Of a stretch of 64,000 bases of DNA, positions 31,594 to 40,540 are shown one piece after another (the first letter of the stretch is position 1; each line of letters starts with the position of its first letter). The notes under the pieces were generated by a model. The model had not been told where the DNA came from and ran no database searches. It saw only the letters and a program-made list of their open reading frames with translations. The DNA lies in contig CP064985.1 of the NCBI GenBank assembly GCA_016699675.1, positions 2,976,001-3,040,000 on the forward strand, in the 5' to 3' direction. Source of the stretch: Austwickia sp. Its GTDB lineage: Bacteria > Actinomycetota > Actinomycetes > Actinomycetales > Dermatophilaceae. The position numbers and the translations under genes were made by a program.

Positions 31594-31730
31594 TCCGGAA
31601 GACTGGCCTTCGTGACGGACGTTCGCCTCGCTCGCGCGTGGTTCGTCCGATTGAGCGGCATCGCGGCAGCTCACGCCCGTCATAGCCGGACCCTATGGAC
31701 GACATGCAGAGAAACGATCAACGTCGCCTA

Positions 31731-31765
31731 GCGATTTAGCTCGTTTCGATATAGGTTTCTTATCG
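31731..31765 (+). promoter_or_regulatory. Candidate ahpC promoter / OxyR site
   Basis: AT-rich patch in an otherwise GC-rich spacer, 40-70 bases upstream of ahpC. It contains the dyad CGATA(N9)TATCG (31747-31751 with 31761-31765) and a second half-site GCGATT at 31731. An OxyR gene is in the same operon, so autoregulation through this dyad is inferred. Confidence 0.45.
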
Positions 31766-31803
31766 GAAGCGCACCCCGAGACCACAAAGGAGCAGCACCT
31801 CCC

Positions 31804-32367
31804 ATGTCGCTGATGAACACCCAGATCCTCCCGTTCAAGACCACGGCCTACAAGAACGGTGAGTTCGTCGAGGTCTCCGACGCGGACGTGAAGGGCAAGT
31901 GGGGCATCTTCTTCTTCTACCCCGCGGACTTCACCTTCGTCTGCCCCACCGAGCTCGGTGACCTCGCGGACCACTACGACGAGCTCCAGAAGATGGGCGT
32001 CGAGGTCTACTCGGTCTCCACCGACACGCACTTCGTGCACAAGGCGTGGGCCGACACGACCGAGACGATCGGCAAGATCAAGTACTTCATGCTCGGCGAC
32101 GCCAACGGCGAGATCACCAACAACTTCCAGAACATGCGCCCGGGCGCCGGCCTGGCCGACCGCGCGACGTTCCTGGTCGACCCCGAGGGCGTCATCCAGT
32201 ACATCGAGTCCACCGCCGAGGGCATCGGCCGCGACGCCGGTGAGCTCATGCGCAAGGTGAAGGCCGCCCAGTACGTCGCGGCCCACCCGGGCGAGGTCTG
32301 CCCGGCCAAATGGCAGGAGGGCTCGGAGTCCCTCAAGCCGTCGATCGACCTGGTCGGCAAGCTCTGA
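31804..32367 (+). CDS. ahpC: Alkyl hydroperoxide reductase subunit C (2-Cys peroxiredoxin)
   Basis: A 187-aa typical 2-Cys peroxiredoxin. The peroxidatic cysteine is C47 (FTFVCPTE) and the resolving cysteine C166 (EVCPAKW), the same numbers as in E. coli AhpC. It reduces H2O2 and organic peroxides, with electrons from AhpF. An AAAGGAGCAGC ribosome site precedes the ATG. A strong hairpin follows the gene, so ahpC mRNA is likely more abundant than ahpF. This is the enteric-type AhpC with AhpF, not the mycobacterial AhpC/AhpD pair. Confidence 0.97.
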   Translation: MSLMNTQILPFKTTAYKNGEFVEVSDADVKGKWGIFFFYPADFTFVCPTELGDLADHYDELQKMGVEVYSVSTDTHFVHKAWADTTETIGKIKYFMLGDANGEITNNFQNMRPGAGLADRATFLVDPEGVIQYIESTAEGIGRDAGELMRKVKAAQYVAAHPGEVCPAKWQEGSESLKPSIDLVGKL

Positions 32368-32395
32368 TCGCGTCGTACTCAGTCACGTTCCGCGC

Positions 32396-32429
32396 AACGG
32401 CGGGCGACCCACGCCGGTCGCCCGCCGTT
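32396..32429. terminator. Hairpin (attenuator-like) between ahpC and ahpF
   Basis: A perfect 14-bp stem (32396-32409 with 32416-32429) with a 6-base loop and no T-run. Its position inside an operon suggests partial termination or mRNA stabilisation giving excess AhpC over AhpF. Confidence 0.65.
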
Positions 32430-32488
32430 CGCGCACCCTCTTCGATCCACCCGGCAGCACCCACCGCACGACTCGCCTGAGGAGAGAC

Positions 32489-34063
32489 ATGCTCGACAAG
32501 GAGCTCTTGGACCAGCTGAAGACCTACCTGGAGATGGTGAAGGAGCCCATCGAGCTCGTCGCCACCCTGGGCAAGGGCCCGAAGTCTGAGGACATGCGGG
32601 CGATGCTCACCGAGATCGCGGACCTGTCGGACAAGGTCACCGCGCGCTTCGACGGCGCCAACAAGCGGCACCCCTGCTTCGACATCGTGCGGCCCGGCAG
32701 CGACATCCACGTGACGTTCGCCGGCCTGCCGCTGGGTCACGAGTTCACGTCGCTGGTGCTGGCGCTGCTGCACGTCGGCGGGCACACGATCAAGGAGGAC
32801 GCCGACACCGTCGAGGCGATCCAGGCGCTCAAGGGCCCCCTGGAGTTCACGACGTACATGTCGTTGGAGTGCCAGAACTGCCCGACCGTCGTGCAGGCGC
32901 TCAACGCGATGGCGGTGCTCAACCCCCAGATCAGCCACACCGCGGTCGAGGGCTCGCTGTTCCAGGACGAGATCCGGGACAAGAACATCCTCGCCGTGCC
33001 CACCATCTACCTCAACGGCGAGCTCTTCGACCAGGGCCGCATGGACGCGGCCCAGATCGTGGGCCGCCTGGACTCGGGCGCCCAGGAGCGCGCGGCCGCG
33101 AAGCTGACCGAGAAGGAGCCCTACGAGGTGCTCATCGTCGGGGGCGGCCCCGCGGGCGCGTCGGCGGCGGTCTACACCGCGCGCAAGGGGATCCGCACCG
33201 GCCTGGTGGCCGAGCGCTTCGGCGGCCAGGTCCTCGACACGATGGCCATCGAGAACTTCGTCTCCGTGCCCTACACCGAGGGCCCGACGTTCGCGGCGAA
33301 CCTCGAGGAGCACGTGAAGAAGTACGAGGTCGACCTCATGAAGGGGGCCGCCGCGACCAAGCTCGTGCCGGCCGCCGAGCCCGGCGGGCTGCACACAGTC
33401 GAGTTCGGTGCCGGCTCGCTGAAGGCCAAGACCGTCGTGCTGGCGACGGGCGCCCGGTGGCGACACATGGGTGTGCCCGGCGAGACCGAATACCGCAACA
33501 AGGGCGTCACCTTCTGCCCGCACTGCGACGGCCCGCTGTTCAAGGGCAAGCGGATCGCCGTCGTCGGCGGCGGCAACTCCGGCATCGAGGCCGCGATCGA
33601 CCTGGCGGGCGTCGTGGGCCACGTGACGGTCATCGAGTTCCTCGACGTGCTGCGCGCGGACGACGTCCTGGTCGACAAGCTCAAGAGCCTGCCGAACGTC
33701 GACATCATCATGTCCGCCAAGACGACTGAGGTGGTGGGGGACGGTACGGCGGTGACCGGCTTGACGTACGAGGACCGCACCACCGGCGAGACCAAATCGC
33801 TGGAGCTGCAGGGGATCTTCGTGCAGATCGGGCTGCTCCCCAACACCGAGTGGCTCAAGGGCACCGTCGAGCTGTCCGACCGCGGCGAGATCGTCATCGA
33901 CGGCCGGGGCGCGACCAACCTGCCCGGAGTGTTCGGGGCCGGCGACGCGACGACGGTGCCGTACAAGCAGATCGTGGTCGCCGAGGGTTCCGGCGCGACG
34001 GCGGCGCTGTCCGCGTTCGACCACCTGATCCGCACCAGCGCGCCGGTGCCGCAGCCGGCGTGA
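32489..34063 (+). CDS. ahpF: Alkyl hydroperoxide reductase subunit F
   Basis: A 524-aa flavoprotein disulfide reductase that recharges AhpC using NADH. The N-terminal tandem-thioredoxin domain has the active CxxC as CQNC (C128/C131; CHNC is usual). The C-terminal thioredoxin-reductase-like part has FAD motif GGGPAGASAA, redox CPHC (C343/C346), NAD motif GGGNSGIEAA and the final GAGDATTVPYKQ. Numbering matches E. coli AhpF almost exactly. Its stop overlaps the oxyR start. Confidence 0.96.
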   Translation: MLDKELLDQLKTYLEMVKEPIELVATLGKGPKSEDMRAMLTEIADLSDKVTARFDGANKRHPCFDIVRPGSDIHVTFAGLPLGHEFTSLVLALLHVGGHTIKEDADTVEAIQALKGPLEFTTYMSLECQNCPTVVQALNAMAVLNPQISHTAVEGSLFQDEIRDKNILAVPTIYLNGELFDQGRMDAAQIVGRLDSGAQERAAAKLTEKEPYEVLIVGGGPAGASAAVYTARKGIRTGLVAERFGGQVLDTMAIENFVSVPYTEGPTFAANLEEHVKKYEVDLMKGAAATKLVPAAEPGGLHTVEFGAGSLKAKTVVLATGARWRHMGVPGETEYRNKGVTFCPHCDGPLFKGKRIAVVGGGNSGIEAAIDLAGVVGHVTVIEFLDVLRADDVLVDKLKSLPNVDIIMSAKTTEVVGDGTAVTGLTYEDRTTGETKSLELQGIFVQIGLLPNTEWLKGTVELSDRGEIVIDGRGATNLPGVFGAGDATTVPYKQIVVAEGSGATAALSAFDHLIRTSAPVPQPA

Positions 34064-34977
34064 ACCTGCGCGACCTCGAATACCTGGTGGCGCTGGCCGA
34101 TCACCGCCACTTCGGCCGGGCGGCGGCTGCCTGTTATGTCAGCCAGCCCACGCTGTCCACCCAGGTCAAGAAGCTGGAGTCCGAGCTCGGCGTGATTCTC
34201 GTCGAGCGCGGCTCCCGCTCGGTCCTGCTCACGGCGGCGGGGGAGGCGGTCGTCACCCAGGCCCGACACCTGCTCGAGGACGCGGAGCAGATCCGCCGGA
34301 TCGCGCGGGCCGTCGCGGACCCCGAGGCCGGCACGCTGCGCCTGGGGCTGTTCCCGACCCTCGCGCCGTACCTGCTGCCGCACATCGTGGACGGCGTCCG
34401 CGCCCGGTTCCCCCGCCTGGAGCTGCTGCTCGTCGAGGAGAAGAGCCCGGAGCTGATCGAGCGGCTGCGGGCCGGCACGCTGGACGCCGCGCTGCTGGCG
34501 CTGCCGCTGCCGGAGGAGTCCCTCGCCGCCGAGCCGCTCTTCCGGGAGGACTTCCTGCTGGCCATGCCGGCCGGGCACGAGCTGGCCGCCGCGCCCGAGC
34601 CGCTGCCCGCCGACGCGATGGCCGGCCAGGAGCTGCTGCTGCTCGAGGACGGGCACTGCCTGCGCGACCAGGCCCTGGCCGTGTGCGCCTCCGCGGGCGG
34701 GCACGAGCGCGGCGGATTCCGGGCCACCAGCCTGGAAACGCTGCGGCACATGGTCGCCACCGGGGTCGGGCTGACGCTGCTGCCGGAGCTGAGCGTCAGC
34801 CCACCGGTCGCGGCGCACCCGGGCGTCGTCGTACGCCGTCTCGCCGACCCCGCGCCGTACCGCGACATCGCGCTCGCGCGCCGCCCCAGCCACGTCGACG
34901 GGCAGCTGCTCGTCGACCTGGCCGCCGTGCTCCGCGAGGTGCCGCACGTCCACCCGCTGCCGCCCAGCAAGCCCTGA
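34060..34977 (+). CDS. oxyR: Redox-sensing LysR-type regulator OxyR
   Basis: A 305-aa LysR-type regulator. The N-terminal winged HTH has RAAAACYVSQPTLSTQVKKLE. The peroxide-sensing pair is C200 and C209 in GHCLRDQALAVC, the spacing of E. coli C199/C208. It should activate ahpC-ahpF on oxidation. The GTG at 34060 overlaps the ahpF stop (GTGA), so the sensor is translated with its target operon. In many actinomycetes oxyR is instead divergent from ahpC. Confidence 0.96.
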   Translation: MNLRDLEYLVALADHRHFGRAAAACYVSQPTLSTQVKKLESELGVILVERGSRSVLLTAAGEAVVTQARHLLEDAEQIRRIARAVADPEAGTLRLGLFPTLAPYLLPHIVDGVRARFPRLELLLVEEKSPELIERLRAGTLDAALLALPLPEESLAAEPLFREDFLLAMPAGHELAAAPEPLPADAMAGQELLLLEDGHCLRDQALAVCASAGGHERGGFRATSLETLRHMVATGVGLTLLPELSVSPPVAAHPGVVVRRLADPAPYRDIALARRPSHVDGQLLVDLAAVLREVPHVHPLPPSKP

Positions 34978-35002
34978 CGGCGGCCTCGGCCGGGCGGTTA
35001 CC

Positions 35003-35848
35003 GTGGGGCAGGTGAGCCACACGCCACACGGACCGGCCGGCCCGCCCCCGCCGAATGCCGATGGACCAGCCGGCACGCCCGACGCGGACGGGGACGCGGC
35101 TCGCCACGCGGCGTACCACCGCGGGCCCGTCACCCTCCGCGACCACCAGATCCCGCACTCGACCACCGACCAGCGCCTGCTCGACTCGCCGAACCGGGCG
35201 GACTGGCTGCACACCGACCCCTGGCGCGTGCTGCGCATCCAGGCGGAGTTCGTCGAGGGCTTCGGCGCGCTGGCCGAACTGGGGCCCGCCGTCAGCGTGT
35301 TCGGGTCCGCGCGAACCCGGCGCGACGACCCCACCTACGACCTCGGCGTACGCCTCGGCAGCGCCCTCATCGACGCCGGCTACGCCGTCATCACCGGCGG
35401 CGGCCCGGGATCGATGGAGGCCGTCAACCGCGGCGCGGCGCAGGCGCGCGGCACGTCGGTCGGGCTCGGCATCGAGCTGCCCTTCGAACAGGGCCTCAAC
35501 GAGTTCGTCAACCTCGGCGTCCATTTCCGCTACTTCTTCGCCCGCAAGACCATGTTCGTCAAGTACGCCGAGGGCTTCGTCGTGCTCCCCGGCGGCATGG
35601 GCACGCTCGACGAGCTCTTCGAGGCGGTCACCCTCGTCCAGACCCACAAGGTGACGTCGTTCCCGATCGTGCTCCTCGGCTCCAGCTACTGGAGCGGTCT
35701 GGTGGCGTGGCTGCGCGACTCCGCCGTCCCGGCGGGCACGATCTCCGCCACGGACGTCGACCTCTTGCAGGTCACCGACGACGTGGCCGAAGCCGTCCGG
35801 ATCATCGTCGAGTCCGACGGGCAGCCGCCGCCGCACCGCCCCGAGTGA
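35003..35848 (+). CDS. LOG-family protein (cytokinin riboside 5'-monophosphate phosphoribohydrolase-like)
   Basis: A 281-aa protein with the Rossmann-like LOG domain from about residue 85: GGGPGSMEAVNRGA and the signature PGGMGTLDEL. LOG enzymes release bases from nucleoside monophosphates; the mycobacterial relative makes cytokinins. The N-terminal 45 residues are Pro/Gly-rich. Two GTG codons (35003, 35012) are possible starts and neither has a strong ribosome site. Confidence 0.88.
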   Translation: MGQVSHTPHGPAGPPPPNADGPAGTPDADGDAARHAAYHRGPVTLRDHQIPHSTTDQRLLDSPNRADWLHTDPWRVLRIQAEFVEGFGALAELGPAVSVFGSARTRRDDPTYDLGVRLGSALIDAGYAVITGGGPGSMEAVNRGAAQARGTSVGLGIELPFEQGLNEFVNLGVHFRYFFARKTMFVKYAEGFVVLPGGMGTLDELFEAVTLVQTHKVTSFPIVLLGSSYWSGLVAWLRDSAVPAGTISATDVDLLQVTDDVAEAVRIIVESDGQPPPHRPE

Positions 35849-35927
35849 GCCCGCGGGCCGACGCGCGGGGGAGCGCGGAGGGGGCACGGCCGTCGATCGC
35901 CCCGACCGTGGCACCATCGAGACCGTG

Positions 35928-36341
35928 ATGGTCTTCCTCAGCGCCCTCGTCGTGCTCGTCGCCGGGGCCGTCGCCGCCCTCGCCGTGGGAAGGCTCGGCA
36001 GCGAGGCGAGCGTGGCCATGCCGGAGCCCGTCCACACGACCGGCCACGACGTGCTCCCGCCCGGCCGCCACGGCGAGCTGACCCGCGCCGACCTCGCCGG
36101 GGTGCGCTTCGACCGGGCCGTGCGCGGCTATCGGATGGACCAGGTCGACGCCGTCCTCGACCGGCTCGCCGAAGAGATCGCCACCCGGGACGAGCGCCTC
36201 GCGGCGCTGACGACCGTTGGCCCCGGTATCGACCCCGACGACGTGGCCGGCCCCGGTCCGGCAGCCCACGCCGCACAGCCCGCCGACGCCCCTCGCGAAC
36301 CGAACCCCACCGACCCTCCGGGCGGGGACCGCGCGCCGTGA
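35928..36341 (+). CDS. DivIVA-domain small membrane protein
   Basis: A 137-aa protein with one N-terminal helix (VFLSALVVLVAGAVAALAV) and a short DivIVA-like segment (RADLAGVRFDRAVRGYRMDQVDAVLDRLAEEI). The latter is the motif that in DivIVA/Wag31 targets curved membranes or oligomerises. The C-terminus is Pro/Ala-rich. It overlaps the mannosyltransferase gene by 4 bases. In mycobacteria a similar protein sits near DUF3117. A role in polar envelope growth is inferred only. Confidence 0.8.
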   Translation: MVFLSALVVLVAGAVAALAVGRLGSEASVAMPEPVHTTGHDVLPPGRHGELTRADLAGVRFDRAVRGYRMDQVDAVLDRLAEEIATRDERLAALTTVGPGIDPDDVAGPGPAAHAAQPADAPREPNPTDPPGGDRAP

Positions 36342-37615
36342 CCCCCGCGCACGCCGCGTCGCGACCGCGCGCCGCCTCCCGAGCGCGTCCCCTCGCCCCG
36401 CAGACCCGCGGGGTCGAGCTCGGCGCGCGACACGTGCCGTACGTCGGGTGGATCATCGGGCTGTACGCCGTCGCCCGGCTCGTCAGCGGTGTGCTGCTGG
36501 CGGTGCTGACCCGCTACCAGGTCCCGGTCGGTTGGACCGGCGAACACGTCACCTACGGCACGATCGTCGGCCTCTGGGACGCGGGCTGGTACAGCGAGAT
36601 CGCCCAGCACGGCTACCCGCATGAGCTCCCGCGGGACCCCTACACCGGCGACCTGCAACAGAACCCGTGGGCGTTCTACCCCCTGTTCCCGGTCCTGACC
36701 CGCCTGGTCATGGGCCTCACGGGCGCACCCTTCGCGCTGGCCGGCGCCACCTTGTCGCTCTTGCTCGGCGGCGCAGCGGCCGTCGTCATCGGCACCACCC
36801 TGCGCGACCACGTGGGTCCCCGAGCGGCCCTGGCCGCGGTGGTCGTCTGGGCCACCTGCGCCCCCTCACCCGTCCTCCAGGTGGCCTACACCGAGAGCCT
36901 CGCGATCCTGCTGCTCGCGCTCGTCCTGCGCTTTCTGGACCGCGAACAGTGGTGGGCGGCCGCGGGCTGCGCCTTCCTCACCGGGCTGGCCCGCCCCATC
37001 GCCGTCCCGCTCGGCGTGGTCGCGCTCGTCGCCGTCGTGGTCCGCTGGCGCCGCCGCGCCGACCGACCCATCCAGCGACGCGAGGGCACCGGAATGCTGG
37101 CCGCCCTGGCCGGGTGTGGCCTGGCCGGCCTGACCTGGCCGCTCGTGGCCTGGCTCGGGACGGGGGTGCGCACGGCGTACACCGACACCATGGCCACCTG
37201 GCGACACGGCCAGAACATCGTGCCCCTGACGCCCTGGGTGGGCATCTCCGAATGGTTCTTCCGCGGCGCCGGCAGCACCGCCGCCCGGCTCGCCCTGGCC
37301 GCGATCGTCGCGCTGCTCCTCGGGCTCGCCCTCGGGCCGTGGGCCGCGCGCCTCGGCCCCGTACTGCGCACCTGGATCCTGGCCTACCCGTTCTACCTCG
37401 CCGTCGTGCTCGACCCGGGGACCAGCGTCATCCGCTACCTGCTGCCGTGCTTCCCCTGGGCGGTCATCGCCGTCGACGGCGCGTGGCGGGGGGCCCCCTC
37501 CGCCGTACGGACGTGGGCACTGGCCGCCGGGTGGGCCGCTCTCGGGGTGGCGACCCAGTGGTGGTGGCTGTACGAGCTGTGGCGGTTCGTTCCCCCGAGC
37601 GACTTCCCACCGTGA
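36338..37615 (+). CDS. GT-C family mannosyltransferase (PIG-V-like)
   Basis: A 425-aa polytopic protein with roughly ten helices. The first loop has WDAGWYSEIAQHGYP, the D-x-x-W/H-type motif of GT-C/PIG-V mannosyltransferases, followed by NPWAFYPLFPVLTR. Such actinomycete proteins use polyprenyl-phosphate-mannose to build lipoglycans or mannoproteins. The GTG at 36338 overlaps the DivIVA-like gene stop. It is terminated by a 17-bp hairpin. Confidence 0.83.
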   Translation: MTPAHAASRPRAASRARPLAPQTRGVELGARHVPYVGWIIGLYAVARLVSGVLLAVLTRYQVPVGWTGEHVTYGTIVGLWDAGWYSEIAQHGYPHELPRDPYTGDLQQNPWAFYPLFPVLTRLVMGLTGAPFALAGATLSLLLGGAAAVVIGTTLRDHVGPRAALAAVVVWATCAPSPVLQVAYTESLAILLLALVLRFLDREQWWAAAGCAFLTGLARPIAVPLGVVALVAVVVRWRRRADRPIQRREGTGMLAALAGCGLAGLTWPLVAWLGTGVRTAYTDTMATWRHGQNIVPLTPWVGISEWFFRGAGSTAARLALAAIVALLLGLALGPWAARLGPVLRTWILAYPFYLAVVLDPGTSVIRYLLPCFPWAVIAVDGAWRGAPSAVRTWALAAGWAALGVATQWWWLYELWRFVPPSDFPP

Positions 37616-37618
37616 CCG

Positions 37619-37656
37619 CGAGGAAGCGGCCGGCGTAACCGCCGGCCGCTTCCTCG
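37619..37656. terminator. Bidirectional terminator hairpin
   Basis: A perfect 17-bp stem (37619-37635 with 37640-37656) with a TAAC tetraloop, between the convergent mannosyltransferase and enoyl-CoA hydratase genes. Confidence 0.85.
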
Positions 37657-37680
37657 AACTACGCTGCGCTGGGTTCGTCG

Positions 37681-38475
37681 TCAGCGACCGGTGAACGCCG
37701 GCTTCTCCTTCGCCAGGAACGCCTCCACTGCGGCCGCGTGATCGGCCGAGGTGCCGGTGCGCTGCATCTGCTCCGCCTCGAAGGCCAGGGCGTCGCTCAG
37801 GCCCCGGCCCATGGCGTACGCCACGCTCTGCCGCATCGCGCCGTACGACTTCGTCGGCCCCGCCGCCAGCTTGCCCGCGAGATCGGCCACCGCCGCCTCG
37901 AACTCCGCCTCCGGCACGACCTGCGTCGCCAGGCCCAACTCCAGGCACTCGGCCGCCTTCAGGGTGCGCGGGAAGAACAGCAGCTCCTTGGCCTTCGCCG
38001 GACCCACGAGGCGCGGCAGCCAGTACGACGTACCGGAGTCACACGACAACGCGATCCCCGAGAAGGCGAGGTTCATCGCCGCCCCTTCAGTGAAGATCCG
38101 CGCATCACAGGCCATCGCGAACGCCGCGCCCGCCCCCGCGGCCACCCCGTTGACCGCGGCGATCACCGGCTTGTCCATCGTGGCGAGCAGCTCCGCGATC
38201 GGGTTGTAGTGCTCGTAGACCGTCTGCGCGAGGTCGGCGTCCCCGGCCCGCAGGCCGGTGACGTGCTCCTTGAGGTCCTGGCCCACACAGAACGCCCGGC
38301 CCGACCCGGTCAGCACCACACACCGGACGTCCTCGTCCGAGGCCACCGCCGCGAGCGCATCCCGCAGGGCGTCCTTCGTGGCGTTGTCGAGGGAGTTCAT
38401 GGCCTCCGGACGCGACAGGCGGACGGTGGCGACGCCTCCCGCACAGCTGACCTCGACCGGGCTACTCGTGGACAT
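37681..38475 (-). CDS. Enoyl-CoA hydratase/isomerase
   Basis: A 264-aa crotonase-fold protein. The oxyanion-hole blocks are SGRAFCVGQDLKEH and NGVAAGAGAAFAMACDARI, and the C-terminal FLAKEKPAF is the normal ending of true enoyl-CoA hydratases. The absence of the usual second Glu in the G-x-x-x-S-C-D-S-G-T-S-Y-W segment is closer to PaaG/PaaB-type isomerases (GIALSCDSGTSYWLPRLVG). The exact reaction is therefore uncertain. AGGAGG lies upstream of the ATG at 38475. Confidence 0.88.
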   Translation of the reverse strand: MSTSSPVEVSCAGGVATVRLSRPEAMNSLDNATKDALRDALAAVASDEDVRCVVLTGSGRAFCVGQDLKEHVTGLRAGDADLAQTVYEHYNPIAELLATMDKPVIAAVNGVAAGAGAAFAMACDARIFTEGAAMNLAFSGIALSCDSGTSYWLPRLVGPAKAKELLFFPRTLKAAECLELGLATQVVPEAEFEAAVADLAGKLAAGPTKSYGAMRQSVAYAMGRGLSDALAFEAEQMQRTGTSADHAAAVEAFLAKEKPAFTGR

Positions 38476-38710
38476 CTGCACTCCTCCTGTTCGGCGGGCT
38501 GGAGCCCGCATCACCGCACGACATCGACCTGTCGCGGCGCGACACGGCCGTCCCCGATTTCGCATGCCAGAAGCGAGCGGAGATAATGGAGCAACGAGTG
38601 CGCGCCATCGGGCGTCCCGGTCAGTCGTGCCGCTGCTTCGCAGCGTACGGGCTCGGCCGGGGCCGGACGGCACAAAGAGCGCAACGGTAACGCCTGAGAA
38701 AGGGGCACAC

Positions 38711-38887
38711 ATGGCCGCGATGAAGCCGCGTACCGGCGACGGGCCGCTGGAGGTCACCAAGGAGGGGCGTGCGATCATCGTCCGCATGCCGATCGAGGGT
38801 GGCGGTCGCCTCGTGGTCGAGATGACGCCCGACGAGGCCGCCGACCTGGGCCGAGCGATCCAGAACTGCGAGAACGTGCCGCTCTGA
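38711..38887 (+). CDS. DUF3117 family small protein
   Basis: A 58-aa protein, MAAMKPRTGDGPLEV..., of the DUF3117 family found throughout actinomycetes and nearly invariant in length. No activity is known. An AAAGGGGCACAC ribosome site precedes the ATG. The gene stands alone, followed by a 19-bp hairpin, at the position it holds near sigE in mycobacteria. Confidence 0.9.
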   Translation: MAAMKPRTGDGPLEVTKEGRAIIVRMPIEGGGRLVVEMTPDEAADLGRAIQNCENVPL

Positions 38888-38913
38888 CCGAGCGTTCGCG
38901 CGCCGTCACGCCA

Positions 38914-38956
38914 ACGCCTCAGGGGCGCCGCCACTTCGGCGGCGCCCCTGAGGCGT
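38914..38956. terminator. Bidirectional terminator hairpin
   Basis: A perfect 19-bp stem (38914-38932 with 38938-38956) and 5-base loop between convergent DUF3117 and O-methyltransferase genes; the strongest hairpin in the window. Confidence 0.88.
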
Positions 38957-38960
38957 GCAC

Positions 38961-39593
38961 TTAGCGCTTGATGGCGACGAACAGCCCATCGCCGACGGGG
39001 AGCAGGGTCGGGATGACCCGGTCGTCGTCGCGCAGGCTCTTGCCGAGGTCGCGAATGATCGTCGTCACGTCGTCCCGGGCGGCCGGGTCCGCCACCTTGT
39101 CGTGCCAGAGCATGTTGTCGATCGCAAGCACCCCGCCGCGACGCAGAATGCGGATGGCCTGCTCGACATACCCCGGATAGTCGCGCTTGTCCCCGTCCAC
39201 GTGCACCATGTCGTAGGCCCCGTCGGTGAGGCGCGGCAACACGTCCCGGGCGTCGCCGGTGATGATGCGGGTCCGGTTCGCGGGGACGCCCGCCTGGGCG
39301 TACGCCGACTTGGCGGCCCGCCCGTGTTCCGGTTCGATCTCGATCGTCGTCAGTACGCCGTCCGCGGGCATCCCCTCGAGGATCCACAGGCCGGAGACCC
39401 CGGCGCCGGAGCCGATCTCCACGATGGTCTTGGCGTGGCAGGCCGCCGCGAGCATCCGCAGGGCCGCCCCGGTGCCCGGCAGGACCGGCGTGGCGCCCAG
39501 CTGTTCCCCCCGCGCTCGGGCGGTCTCCAGCGCGACCGTCTCGCCGATGAAGTCCTCGGTGTAGGCCCACGAGGCCACCTTCTGCCCGCTCAT
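38961..39593 (-). CDS. SAM-dependent O-methyltransferase (family 3)
   Basis: A 210-aa methyltransferase of the catechol/caffeoyl-CoA OMT type. SAM-binding motif I is VEIGSGAGVSGLWIL, motif II TTIEIEPEH, and the metal-binding acidic motif DMVHVDGDKRDYPGY with downstream IDNMLWH. The substrate is unknown. It is divergent from sigE with about 200 bases between them, as in mycobacteria. Its ATG is at 39593. Confidence 0.9.
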   Translation of the reverse strand: MSGQKVASWAYTEDFIGETVALETARARGEQLGATPVLPGTGAALRMLAAACHAKTIVEIGSGAGVSGLWILEGMPADGVLTTIEIEPEHGRAAKSAYAQAGVPANRTRIITGDARDVLPRLTDGAYDMVHVDGDKRDYPGYVEQAIRILRRGGVLAIDNMLWHDKVADPAARDDVTTIIRDLGKSLRDDDRVIPTLLPVGDGLFVAIKR

Positions 39594-39790
39594 AGGCGAA
39601 GCCTAGTGGCGCCGCGTTCGGCGGACGGACGCCAACTCGCGGAGATGAGAGCCCGATGGTCGCGGGCCGTCCGACAGGCCGCTCCAGGGCCATCCCCCAG
39701 GCGATTCCCAGGGACATGCGGCATCATCGGCTAGGTCGACCCTGACGGCTGCCCGGCACGGACTGCCGGCCGACGAATGTGAGGACCGCA

Positions 39791-40381
39791 GTGAACGCAG
39801 CCCACCTCCCCGAGGTGACACCCGACTGGGTGGCGCCGACCTGGGAGGAGGTGGTGCGGGAACATTCGGCCCGGGTCTACCGGCTCGCCTATCGGCTGAC
39901 CGGCAACCCGCACGACGCCGAGGACCTCACTCACGACGTGTTCGTGCGCGTGTTCCGGTCGCTGGACAGCTACCAGCCGGGCACGTTCGAGGGGTGGCTG
40001 CACCGCATCACCACGAATCTCTTCCTGGATCGGATGCGTCGGCGCCAGCGCATCCGGTTCGACGCCCTCGCCGAGGACGCCGCCGCCAGGCTGCCCAGCC
40101 GCGAGGCCGGGCCGGAGCAGACGTACGACGAGCGGACTTTCGACGACGACGTGCAGCGGGCGCTCGACGCCCTCGCGCCCGAGTTCCGCGCGGCCGTCGT
40201 GCTGTGCGACATCGAGGGCCTCTCCTACGAAGAGGTCGCGGCCACGCTCGGCATCAAGCTCGGCACCGTGCGCTCGCGGATTCACCGCGGCCGGGCCCAG
40301 CTCCGCGAGGCCCTGGCGCACCGGGCGCCCACCAGCAAGCGGTCCCGCGCCACCCGAATTCCGGGCCTGCGTCCCGCCTGA
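39791..40381 (+). CDS. sigE: ECF sigma factor SigE
   Basis: A 196-aa group IV sigma factor. Region 2 is HSARVYRLAYRLTGNPHDAEDLTHDVFVRVF and region 4 contains the HTH SYEEVAATLGIKLGTVRSRIHRGRAQLR. The position next to the O-methyltransferase marks it as the SigE of envelope stress. The start is uncertain: GTG 39791 has GAGGACC upstream and GTG 39779 is in frame. The anti-sigma gene rseA and protease htrA that normally follow are absent; convergent PHA genes lie there instead. Confidence 0.9.
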   Translation: MNAAHLPEVTPDWVAPTWEEVVREHSARVYRLAYRLTGNPHDAEDLTHDVFVRVFRSLDSYQPGTFEGWLHRITTNLFLDRMRRRQRIRFDALAEDAAARLPSREAGPEQTYDERTFDDDVQRALDALAPEFRAAVVLCDIEGLSYEEVAATLGIKLGTVRSRIHRGRAQLREALAHRAPTSKRSRATRIPGLRPA

Positions 40382-40458
40382 CGGCCCGCAACCGGTCATC
40401 CCGTACGGCGTACAGCTCGTCGCCGCATACGGCGTACCGGCCCTCACCCACGAACCAA

Positions 40459-40496
40459 CGAGACGGGCTCCCCACCTGGGCGGGGAGCCCGACTCG
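40459..40496. terminator. Terminator hairpin between sigE and phasin-like gene
   Basis: A 15-bp stem with one mismatch (40459-40473 with 40482-40496) and an 8-base loop, between convergent genes. Upstream at 40402-40438 lie two copies of the TACGGCGTAC-type palindrome. Confidence 0.75.
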
Positions 40497-40540
40497 TCGA
40501 GGGTCCTGCGTCGTACGCCGGGAGTGTCCGAGGCGCAGAC

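Noticed and set aside
34060..34977. OxyR start inside ahpF further upstream (33850)
   Set aside because: The extra residues are an out-of-frame shadow of ahpF; the HTH begins directly at the GTG at 34060.
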